Below are positions 21,208 through 27,818 of a stretch of DNA of 27,818 nucleotides, piece by piece. The notes under the pieces were generated by a model. That model searched no databases. It was given only the letters and a program-made list of their open reading frames with translations, and was not told where the DNA came from. How positions within the stretch are numbered: the first letter of the stretch is position 1; each line of letters starts with the position of its first letter. Where the stretch lies: contig QZWS01000088.1 in the NCBI GenBank assembly GCA_004114245.1, positions 1 through 27,818 of the forward strand, read 5' to 3'. This stretch comes from Zoopage sp. CT-All. Taxonomy: Eukaryota; Zoopagomycota; Zoopagomycetes; Zoopagales; Zoopagaceae. The position numbers and the translations under genes were made by a program.

Positions 21208-22220
21208 GTTGGGTTGACAGCTAAGAAATTTACTTCATTGGAATATCTTATGACTAAGTTGATCACCAACCAAGTTCAGGTATCTGAATTACAATATGCG
21301 GAATTTGCTAACTAGGACCAACACAAAGATTTTCTCAACATGGCATTCATTATTGTGGAGCAGATGGATGGCTAAAGAGCAGTCTCTTTTTTGTTTACAA
21401 CAATACATTAAGTTCCGCAGATCCTTGGTCCCCCCTCCACCTTCTCCGCCGCTCTCCTCTTCACCATCCCCTCAATTATAATTGGATCTCTAGTAGAGTA
21501 GTTTTATCTTTTCTTGTCTTGAGAATACAGGTTATTCCTACCTTCCTTGTGCTTGACTTCACTCTGTCTACCTCTGGGCCTCTCTGTGGTGTGGTGTGAT
21601 AGTGGATCTTATAGAATACAATGTAATTGAAAGTGACTATTAATTTCTACTGCTGCACCATACTCCCTGTAGAGGTGTAGGGATAGTGTGAGTACAATGC
21701 ATCTGCGGTGCAATGTGGGATGATTGTAGATTAATTACAAACTTTAACTACTAGCTAAATTACTACTACTTACTCCATACTCCCAACTAGGTAGGCATAA
21801 TACTACTACCACATACCACAGTTTTACATTAAGTTTCTATATGATTATCTCCTAACATCATTATGGATATTTGAATAATAACTACACCTTGTAGTAAATG
21901 GAAAGCATAAACAATATCCATTTGAGGACAAGATATATAGCCCAAGTGTGATATTAGCTGATAAGGAAACAAAATGCATTTGATAATATTCAAGCACTTA
22001 GATGGCAACCTTAGGACATTTTGTCCCTTTGGGAGGGTACTCAAATGTATAGGAGGATTATAGTTCAACTATAATCAGTCTGTATAGTACCCAATGTTAG
22101 GCCCATGTGGCAATTAAAACCCAATAAAACAGTTTTGGCCTTAATTTAGGCGCATTCGAAAAGTTAATATAGGCAAAAGTAGGCGTTTTATGGCAAAATG
22201 CTTAAAATAAGCACCCCTGT
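21208..22220. other. AT-rich spacer between the duplication units; no supported gene
   Basis: About 1 kb of AT-rich DNA holds no convincing gene. A pyrimidine tract at about 21429-21474 is followed by a segment to about 21600 that looks like leader or LTR sequence. There are also tri-nucleotide TAC/ACT runs (about 21760-21810) and short TAGGC-containing repeats (about 22145-22190). A minus-strand frame of 79 codons at 21829-22068 lacks any recognisable motif. The composition suggests decayed mobile-element DNA, but I found no terminal repeats or target-site duplication to prove it. Confidence 0.4.
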
Positions 22221-22323
22221 GCATGCCCCATCAGGCCATCAAATAACAGAAAAGTGTACAGCAGTGCCTGGATAGGCCTGCAATCCCCTCCCATTCACAC
22301 CAACTTGTGCTTGCTGCCCCAAC

Positions 22324-22392
22324 ATGGTCATCCAGAAGCAGACCAAGCAGCTGAGGAAAGAATTGGTTGTGAGGCAGCACAAGCCACTTTAG
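22324..22392 (+). other. upstream mini-ORF of unit B (22 codons)
   Basis: This is the counterpart of the mini-ORF in unit A. It begins MVIQKQTKQLRKELVVRQ and ends at a TAG after 22 codons, about 130 nt before the main start. Conservation with unit A stops where the reading frames diverge, next to a shared GTGAGG that could be a splice donor. It could act as a translational uORF or be a leftover exon. Confidence 0.4.
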
Positions 22393-22523
22393 TGCCTATC
22401 TCTTGCAAAACAGCAATCCGCTGCTTTTGTTTTTTTGCACTGCAGCACACCACCAATCCGCTACATCCCATTGCTGCGCCCATTCATCACGCAGCAACAC
22501 TCTCAAAAATCCTCGATAGAATC

Positions 22524-23672
22524 ATGAAGTCCCTGCTTCTTCTCGCTCTTGTTGCTCTTGCCGCCTTAACCCCTGATGCCCTTGCTTCGCATGGCAAAAC
22601 ACTTGAGAGGGCCAAAACCGATCCAAATACTACACTCCCCTTGGAGCTTCGCGATACTTTGATGAGCTATCTTACTGAAAATGACCGAAGTGAATATGCC
22701 CAGGCCAGCTCTGCATCCTATAAAACTGTTATGCAACTCAACCACAAGTACAGGTCGGTTTTCAATATGCTTCTGAGAACGTTCAAGGAATACAAAATGA
22801 GTATTCCGGATGACACAGGTTGGTCCATTGTCGCAGCAATGAAGCATTCAGGTGGCAAGCACGTTATCTCCCTTGGTCGCTTGATCAGTGAGATCGGTTT
22901 CAACAAGTTGCAAGACGATTACAATTTGATGGCAAATCTTGCAAGATTTGCAATAGACTCGCCAGATTTGGGCACTAAATCTAATGGCATAGTGGTCACC
23001 ACAGACCCGCATAGCCTCATTCGATTGGCGCGTGCCGCTGACGGTTTGGGGTTAACGCGCATTGCTGTGCCGTACGATATAATCACTGTGCTTTTCCTGA
23101 AAAATACTGCGCAGTTTAGCAACAGCCTCAAAATTGATGAGAAGTGGATTAACGACGGCTCCCTGGCTTGGTTTGTGGAATCGCTTACTCACGGGACACT
23201 AGGGTTACGTCCTGGCATTCGATTCTCACGCGAAGATATATCTGCAATGTTCTGTTCAATAATCTACTCGATGATCAATCCACAGGTGCTTGCTCGTAAA
23301 TCTCCATTGACTCTGGATGTCTTCACTGCAATCATTGACTGGATGAAAGCATTGCTGAATGCTATAGGATCGCTCTATGATTCTGAATCAGTTCAAGTAC
23401 CACGTATAGCTGTGTTTAAGCTGGGACGGGTTATGGCTGCTCCAGTGCCATATGATATTACAACGGGAGGGATCAAAAAGTTCCTTGCACTGCACTCAAG
23501 CACCATGGCGCTGGCCGCTGGTTTGGTCATGCTACTTGGTGACGCAGATAGTCGCCAGCCTATGTATGGCCTTGGGGACATTATCAAGTGGTCTACACGC
23601 ATTGTAGGTATAGATCCTGAGGATTGGTGGTGGGCTACCAATTGGCAAAAGGTGTTGGAGCTGAACTTGTAA
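22524..23672 (+). CDS. secreted F-box-like protein, copy B (full length)
   Basis: An intronless gene of 382 aa with the same architecture as copy A: signal peptide at residues 1-21, F-box-like segment LPLELRDTLMSYL at about 38-50, then a long helical domain. It continues past the truncation point of A with a Trp-rich tail (EDWWWATNWQKVLEL). It has two extra residues near position 75 (NHKYRSVF) and a few more in the loop before the conserved ITTGGIKKF. No catalytic motif or transmembrane helix beyond the signal is evident. A secreted or vacuolar protein from a lineage-specific family is the safest description. As the intact copy it is the better reference for the family. Confidence 0.88.
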   Translation: MKSLLLLALVALAALTPDALASHGKTLERAKTDPNTTLPLELRDTLMSYLTENDRSEYAQASSASYKTVMQLNHKYRSVFNMLLRTFKEYKMSIPDDTGWSIVAAMKHSGGKHVISLGRLISEIGFNKLQDDYNLMANLARFAIDSPDLGTKSNGIVVTTDPHSLIRLARAADGLGLTRIAVPYDIITVLFLKNTAQFSNSLKIDEKWINDGSLAWFVESLTHGTLGLRPGIRFSREDISAMFCSIIYSMINPQVLARKSPLTLDVFTAIIDWMKALLNAIGSLYDSESVQVPRIAVFKLGRVMAAPVPYDITTGGIKKFLALHSSTMALAAGLVMLLGDADSRQPMYGLGDIIKWSTRIVGIDPEDWWWATNWQKVLELNL

Positions 23673-23839
23673 TGCCTGTATTGGGCCTTTAGCATCAATA
23701 AGAGTTAAGCAAAATACCATAAGCATCCCTGCCACCCGCCAGACTCTAGGGAATACAAACCAGGTCTCACTTGAAGTATTATATGCAGAGGGCTGATCGA
23801 GGGGTCTTTACTTCAGGAAGTACAGTCCCTACTCAGCCC

Positions 23840-24457
23840 CTAAGACGCAGCAACGACCCCATTCAAATCCTGCAAGCCACTTGCACTCGCATCCATCGCT
23901 TTCACCACTTTGGCTTCCTCCTTGGCCACAAATGCTGTGCGCCATCCGCACTTGTCTCGTGCTAGCCTAATGGCTTCTTGGGCAACCTCTTTCCGTAGAC
24001 CGATGCCACCAACCTCCACCAGCACCCGCCCAGGCCCGACCCACGTGGCCCAATACTCAAACGCACCCTTTCCCTTGCCCATTCTCACCTCGTTGCCCTT
24101 GCGCGTGACAGGTCGGTCGGGAAACACACGTAACCAGACAGAGCCACCGAGATTTCTGCCGCCGCTTCCGCTGGGTGCTGCGCCCTTTGCACTCGCTCTC
24201 AGCTTTCTCTTGATGGTGGTGACAATGCAAGTGAGCTGTGCGGCTGTGACCCGCGCGGGATGCAACAGCTTGAGGCCGTACTCGCCATGCACAAGGGTTG
24301 TGCCAGCGGTGCTCTGGCCGAGCGGGCACGGCGGACGACCCTTATGCGCCTTGCGGTACTGCGTTCTCCGCGGGGCCATGCTGCTCGCGAACCGCTGGGT
24401 CGTGCCGGGCGCGGGGCTGGCGCCGAGGCGATGCAGATGCAGGCCAAGTCGCAGCAT
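23840..24457 (-). CDS. mrpl16: mitochondrial large ribosomal subunit protein uL16m
   Basis: A single exon of 205 aa. Blocks of the L16/L10e family are clear: RRTQYRKAHKGR, EYGLKLLHPARVTAAQL, KLRASAKG, VWLRVFPDRPVTRKGNEVRMGKGKGAFEYW and VGPGRVLVEVGGI. The uL16 protein lies near the peptidyl transferase centre and tRNA sites of the large subunit. I chose the ATG at 24457 because the first about 30 residues (MLRLGLHLHRLGASPAPGTT) are basic and free of acids, as in a mitochondrial presequence. In-frame ATGs at 24493 and 24559 would overlap the divergent transporter gene. The usual fungal gene is of similar size. Divergent from the SulP gene with 27 bp between start codons. Confidence 0.93.
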   Translation of the reverse strand: MLRLGLHLHRLGASPAPGTTQRFASSMAPRRTQYRKAHKGRPPCPLGQSTAGTTLVHGEYGLKLLHPARVTAAQLTCIVTTIKRKLRASAKGAAPSGSGGRNLGGSVWLRVFPDRPVTRKGNEVRMGKGKGAFEYWATWVGPGRVLVEVGGIGLRKEVAQEAIRLARDKCGWRTAFVAKEEAKVVKAMDASASGLQDLNGVVAAS

Positions 24458-24484
24458 TTGGGTGTCAGAAGTCGCCTTCCCGCG
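24458..24484. promoter_or_regulatory. 27-bp gap between divergent mrpl16 and SulP start codons
   Basis: Only 27 bp lie between the two chosen start codons. This is too little for two independent core promoters with leaders, so transcription of each gene probably begins inside the other gene or from a shared start region. This is inferred from start-codon choice; internal starts would widen the gap. Confidence 0.4.
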
Positions 24485-25966
24485 ATGACCCATCCGTCGC
24501 GCCGACAATCCTCTCTTGCGATTCAGCGCTGGCTGCCGGCGTATTCGCCGCGGACGCATCTCGCCGCGGACGCGCTCGCCGGCCTCACTCTGGCTGCAAT
24601 TACAATCCCGCAGTCGTTGTCTTACGCCATCCTCGCCGGTCTGCCGCCGGTGTTTGGGCTGTACACCTCGCTCGTCCCCGTTGTCGTGTATGCCTGCATC
24701 GGCACGAGCGGGAGGATGAGCGTGGGTACGTTTGCGCTAACATCGCTTATGCTGGGCCATGCTACGCGGTACATCCTGGATGTGGAACTCGCGGGCGAGT
24801 ATCATGATGACCATCCGGATGTGTTTGCACACACCGCGCTGCAGATAACGTTCCTCGCTGGAGGCCTCCAGATTCTGCTCTCGTACCTCCGTGTCACCTG
24901 GCTCCTCTCCGCCGTCATCACGCCGACCCTGATTGCCGCGTTCACCTGTGCAGCGTCCATCCATATCATCACCTCCCAGATGCCGCCTTTTCTGGGCATC
25001 TCAATTCCCGCAGAATATGGCACTGGTGCTGTGCTCAGACGGTGGCAAAGCATCTTTGGAGTAGCCTTGGATGGGGGCGTGCACATGCCGACTGCCTTGT
25101 TTGGTTGCGCATCCGTGCTGCTCATTCTTCTTGTCCAATCGTGCGTTCGCTCGCTTCATAATTAGCGCAGATTTGACTTTGCATCTAGACTCGAGCGTCT
25201 ACGACGCGTCTCGCAGTCTCCTGCTCCAAAGCAATCTTCGGAGGCTGCTCCCCAGCGACATATTCCTCTCCCTGACGTTCTCCTCACGCTCATCCTTACA
25301 TCCCTCGTGACCGCTGCATTTCGTCTCGACGCACCACCATTTGCCATCCATGTGCTGGGCCACATTCCCTCGGGGCTGCCGCATCCAACCCTTCCTCCAA
25401 TCGGCATCGATACAATTGACAACATTGAGCTCTTGCTCCCCTCTGCCACCCTCCTTGCCATCATCGGCTATATCGTATCCATATCCATCTCGCGCTCATT
25501 TCCCCCATCTTCCACCGCCGCTGCTTCCGGCTCTCTCATCAACAGCGATACGGAGATGTTTGCTTTCGGCGTTGCAAACACTGTTGGCCCGTGCTTCTCC
25601 GCCTATTTTTCCTGCGGCTCACTCACCCGCTCTGCTGTACTGGTCGCTGCTGGTGGTCGTACGCACATTGCCTCGCTCATCGCCTCACTCGTCGTCGTCC
25701 TTACCCTCGCCTTCCTGACCCCTGTCTTTTATTATCTGTCCCACACCACGCTCGCTGCTGTCATCCTGGTTGTGTGCTCGTCGCTCCTGCTGCGATTCCG
25801 GACGGCCGTGAGTCAGTATTATGCGCGGCAGTACCAAGAGCTGAGTGTGTGGTGTGTGACATTCGCTGCCGTGGTGCTGCTGGATGTCGAGTTGGGCATT
25901 GTCATAGGCATGGCAGGCGTAACGTTGTCAAAAATCTACACAGAATACACCGCATTGCATTTGTAA
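24485..25966 (+). CDS. SulP/SLC26-type anion transporter without a STAS domain
   Basis: Two exons, 24485-25140 and 25189-25966, give 477 aa; the 48-nt intron (GTGCGT...CTAG) is phase 2. The SulP signature follows the N-terminus: LAGLTLAAITIPQSLSYAIL, GLPPVFGLYTSLVPVVVYA, GTSGRMSVGTFAL. The second half has the family block FSCGSLTRSAVLVAAGGRT and several hydrophobic helices. It is a plasma-membrane or organelle carrier for an oxyanion such as sulfate or molybdate; the substrate cannot be read. Typical SulP proteins are 550-800 aa and end in a cytosolic STAS domain. This one stops shortly after LDVELGIVIGMAGVTLSKI and has no STAS. No frameshifted STAS remnant is seen in the few bases before the convergent YEATS gene, whose stop is 5 bp away. 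Confidence 0.9.
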
Positions 25967-25971
25967 TTAAT

Positions 25972-26862
25972 TTATGATTTGCGTATGCGTTTGGGAATGC
26001 GTGGGAGGGCAGGCGATGGCGGTGACTCCATTCTATTGCTAGCGTGCGACGGCGACTGTGATGCACGATATGGCAGCGGCTCTTGTCGCTTTGCGCTGAG
26101 GTGATGAAGAGGGGCAGCGACAGGCTTTGACTGCTTAGCAATCACCTCGCGTAGGTCTAGCGTCAACTCGGGATCTACACACATCAGGCTTGCCGCGATG
26201 GAGTTGAACCCACCAGCCTGGCATGCCTCAAGGAGATTCTCGACGGTTCGCGGCTTCCATCGCGGGTCTACGGTCCGTAGCACCGCCAGCACCCGCTGTG
26301 GCGACACCACCATCTCGCCGTTAACAGCCTTGGACGTTTTGAACATGCTCTGATACGATCCAATACAAGCGGCAATGGTGTCTGCGTTCGATGACACAGC
26401 CGCCGGTACCTTGGCCTCTGCAGAATACCTTACTCTAAACGGCAACGACACCACCGACTCATATGCTGGTCGCTCCAGCTCCAGGTTATGCTGAAAAGTG
26501 AACAGAACGCCGCCATCGCCTTCAACGCCTCGACCATCGTCCACCACGGCCTCGGCCTCGAACACCACGGTGATGGGAATGAAGAAGCCACCCCACCCAA
26601 TCTTTCCGACTCCGAACGGGGCCTTTCGCAGTTCGGTCAGCTCGGCCGGCTTTCCAAACGCGTGGTGCAGCCGTAGCCGCACCACAGCCACCCCGGGACA
26701 AGCTGGATCGGCATATGCGCCGCTGTCATCGCCGTCGACGAGCGCCAGGATGTCCACGCGCCAGGAGCGCCAGCCCTGGTCGGGATCTGCCTGCGCGGCC
26801 TTCTCCGCGGCGGTGGCAGGCCGCGAGCGGGTGAGGATGCATAGCTGATTGTACGACTGCAT
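25972..26862 (-). CDS. YEATS-domain chromatin protein (Taf14/Yaf9/AF9-like)
   Basis: A single exon of 296 aa. The YEATS domain spans about residues 28-150, with WRVDILAL, VVRLRLHHAFGKPAEL, KAPFGVGKIGWGGFFIPITV and LPFRV. The HHAF and GWGGF segments form the acyl-lysine reading pocket in this family. A C-terminal helical module (TVENLLEACQAGGFNSIAASL) is followed by a basic, Pro/Ser-rich tail ending RIPKRIRKS, probably a nuclear localisation signal. YEATS proteins are subunits of TFIID/TFIIF/SWI-SNF, NuA4/SWR1 or elongation complexes; which one cannot be fixed. A Gly-rich insertion (EAVVDDGRGVEGDGG) interrupts the end of the YEATS fold. The stop is 5 bp from the convergent transporter stop. 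Confidence 0.85.
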   Translation of the reverse strand: MQSYNQLCILTRSRPATAAEKAAQADPDQGWRSWRVDILALVDGDDSGAYADPACPGVAVVRLRLHHAFGKPAELTELRKAPFGVGKIGWGGFFIPITVVFEAEAVVDDGRGVEGDGGVLFTFQHNLELERPAYESVVSLPFRVRYSAEAKVPAAVSSNADTIAACIGSYQSMFKTSKAVNGEMVVSPQRVLAVLRTVDPRWKPRTVENLLEACQAGGFNSIAASLMCVDPELTLDLREVIAKQSKPVAAPLHHLSAKRQEPLPYRASQSPSHASNRMESPPSPALPRIPKRIRKS

Positions 26863-27335
26863 GCGGCAGGCCTTGCAGGGGCAACATAAGGCTCCTCACC
26901 ATCCTCTGACGACCACCAGTTATAAAACCTGGCAGAATATATTTCTTCAATACTGAAGTATTTATTATTATAAGTTCTGGAGTGAGTATTCTTTATTTTG
27001 AAATATAATTATATTAGGAAGCTCTTGGACTACATTATAAGCTATATTCACTATTAACCTCAGCAATGAAGTGCCAATATTGCTGGTGTAATTAAACAGA
27101 TGATTAAGCTTGCAGTGGAGATCAAACTGAAATATACTAGTCACTAGTCTACTAGTAATCTCTGACCCATATAAGGGTAGCTCCTCAACATATAGTACAA
27201 TAAAGACATCTAATAGAATGAAAGAGTATAGCTATAAATAGCCTACAAGTGCAAATATTTTGTACCACACTTAGAATAGTTCTAATCATGATAGTCATCT
27301 CCACAAGCGCATTCATTTTTGGAAAAAATATCACT
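26863..27335. other. AT-rich spacer beside a tRNA; possible mobile-element remnant
   Basis: About 470 bp of AT-rich DNA holds no gene. It contains an imperfect palindrome CCAGTTATAAAACCTGG (about 26920), an ACTGAAGTATTTATTATTAT stretch, and three copies of ACTAGT within 21 bp (27136-27156). Solo LTRs often sit next to tRNA genes in fungi, but I could not match TG...CA ends with a target-site duplication, so this remains a suspicion. Confidence 0.35.
27323..27328 (-). terminator. RNA polymerase III terminator (T6)
   Basis: A run of six T residues on the minus strand starts 8 nt after the 3' end of the tRNA-Ala gene, the usual position and length for pol III termination. Confidence 0.8.
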
Positions 27336-27408
27336 TGGAGAATGGGGGCATCGATCCCCCTACCTCTCGCATGCTAAGCGAGCGCTCTACCATCTGAGCT
27401 AATTCCCC
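27336..27408 (-). tRNA. tRNA-Ala (anticodon AGC), no intron
   Basis: The full cloverleaf folds on the minus strand. The acceptor GGGGAAT pairs with ATTCTCC (one G-U) and the discriminator is A. The D arm is GCTC/GAGC and the anticodon arm CTCGC-TTAGCAT-GCGAG has anticodon AGC. The T arm is GGGGG-ATCGATG-CCCCC. Length is 73 nt including the discriminator. The A box (TAGCTCAGATGG) and B box (GGATCGATGCC) are near consensus; the first T-loop base is A where T is usual. A T6 terminator follows and AT-rich DNA precedes it. Confidence 0.95.
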
Positions 27409-27603
27409 TTTAAATATGAAGTGTCACGTTAGTAAATAGTCTTTTATCCGTAAAAAAGCAATTTTTTCCTCGAATTTTTCCGCGCTGTGCTGGCAGCACA
27501 TCTCTCCCGCCGACGCGTGAGCACATCCCGACATCCAGGACTGTGCTAACTCCCACCCTATCTCCCGCCTCGACGGTACGGTTACAGACTTGGCAGTCAC
27601 CAG

Positions 27604-27818
27604 ATGCCAGGTGTTGTAAAGTTGCCGCGCAGAGATGCCACTGCTCCATCAAACATGCAGACTAGCAAACAACGCCAAGCTTACGCTAGTGTTGCGTCTG
27701 CCGGCCCTCATGCCGCTGCCATCCCTGTGCCTAGCGAAAGTATGGTAACAGCGGCAGAAAATGACAAGACGATCGAAGGAAAGGCGCGGGCAGCGCAGGA
27801 TGCCCGCGCCGACATGCA
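27604..27818 (+). CDS. 5' end of an unidentified gene (cut by window edge)
   Basis: The ATG at 27604 opens 71 codons and 2 nt with no stop up to the edge. A second in-frame ATG at 27655 (MQTSKQRQAYASVASAGPHA) is an alternative start. The visible part is rich in Ala, Ser and charged residues and looks like a disordered N-terminus; the later part (EGKARAAQDARAD) is helical and charged. I do not recognise it. A competing minus-strand frame at 27410-27652 overlaps the start and is less likely because it would end almost on the tRNA. Confidence 0.5.
   Translation, partial: MPGVVKLPRRDATAPSNMQTSKQRQAYASVASAGPHAAAIPVPSESMVTAAENDKTIEGKARAAQDARADM

Larger units (their letters stand above)
22221..23674 (+). 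repeat. tandem duplication unit B (direct repeat, about 1.45 kb)
   Basis: This is the second copy of the block at 19769-21207, in the same orientation, starting at the same GCATGCCCCATCAGGCCATC and ending just past the coding gene. Similarity covers promoter, mini-ORF, leader and coding sequence. The 5' flanks outside the block are unrelated, so the left boundary is sharp. Confidence 0.9.

Noticed and set aside
21829-22068. Minus-strand 79-codon frame in the AT-rich spacer
   Set aside because: No motif, no paralogue in the window, and composition like the surrounding AT-rich DNA. It may be decayed element coding sequence, but I cannot support it.
27410-27652. Minus-strand 80-codon frame with a CxxC segment
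   Set aside because: It ends right beside the tRNA 5' end and overlaps the better-placed plus-strand gene start at 27604. One CxxC is not enough to support a zinc-binding domain.
1-27818. CRISPR array, prokaryotic operon, prophage or viral genes
   Set aside because: Introns, pol III tRNA signals and purely eukaryotic gene families rule out a prokaryotic source. No regularly spaced repeats and no viral replication or structural genes were seen.

Overview
This window is nuclear DNA from a fungus with a very compact genome. The evidence is a set of conserved eukaryotic genes split by about 40 short introns. Most introns are 40-61 nt, with CTNAC-like branch points and TAG or CAG acceptors. A fungal PET127 homologue and a tRNA-Ala with pol III signals fit the same picture. 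Start codons of divergent genes lie 27-55 bp apart, and tandem or convergent genes are separated by as little as 5-13 bp. I cannot fix the phylum; an early-diverging lineage with small introns is a guess. All exon joins were worked out by hand from splice signals, reading-frame closure and family alignment, and each spliced gene closes to a whole number of codons.

Layout, 1-13.7 kb: a cut-off gene start (-), a bHLH-zipper transcription factor (-), a membrane-anchored prolyl 4-hydroxylase (-), TFIIA gamma (+), proteasome base subunit Rpn1 (-), mitochondrial Pet127 (-), a kinesin-7-like motor (-) and elongation factor Spt5 (+).

13.7-19.6 kb: a GH20 beta-hexosaminidase (+) begins 13 bp after the Spt5 stop and converges on a 15-exon SMC6 gene (-).

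19.7-23.7 kb: an accessory island of lower GC holds two tandem copies (+) of an intronless, signal-peptide-bearing protein with an F-box-like N-terminal segment. Each copy sits in a duplicated unit of about 1.45 kb that includes a conserved upstream mini-ORF. The units are separated by about 1 kb of AT-rich sequence. The upstream copy lacks the last 24 residues because of a one-base difference.

23.8-27.8 kb: mitochondrial ribosomal protein L16 (-), a SulP/SLC26-type anion transporter lacking a STAS domain (+), a YEATS-domain chromatin protein (-), an AT-rich spacer, tRNA-Ala(AGC) (-) and the 5' end of another gene (+).

Most genes are unrelated housekeeping functions (transcription, proteolysis, DNA repair, mitochondrial RNA and translation) packed together, so shared control would come from shared promoters or read-through, not from a pathway. 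The main candidates for new biology are the duplicated secreted F-box-like proteins, the unusually frequent GC-AG introns, the kinesin with an altered switch II, and the near-abutting same-strand gene pairs.
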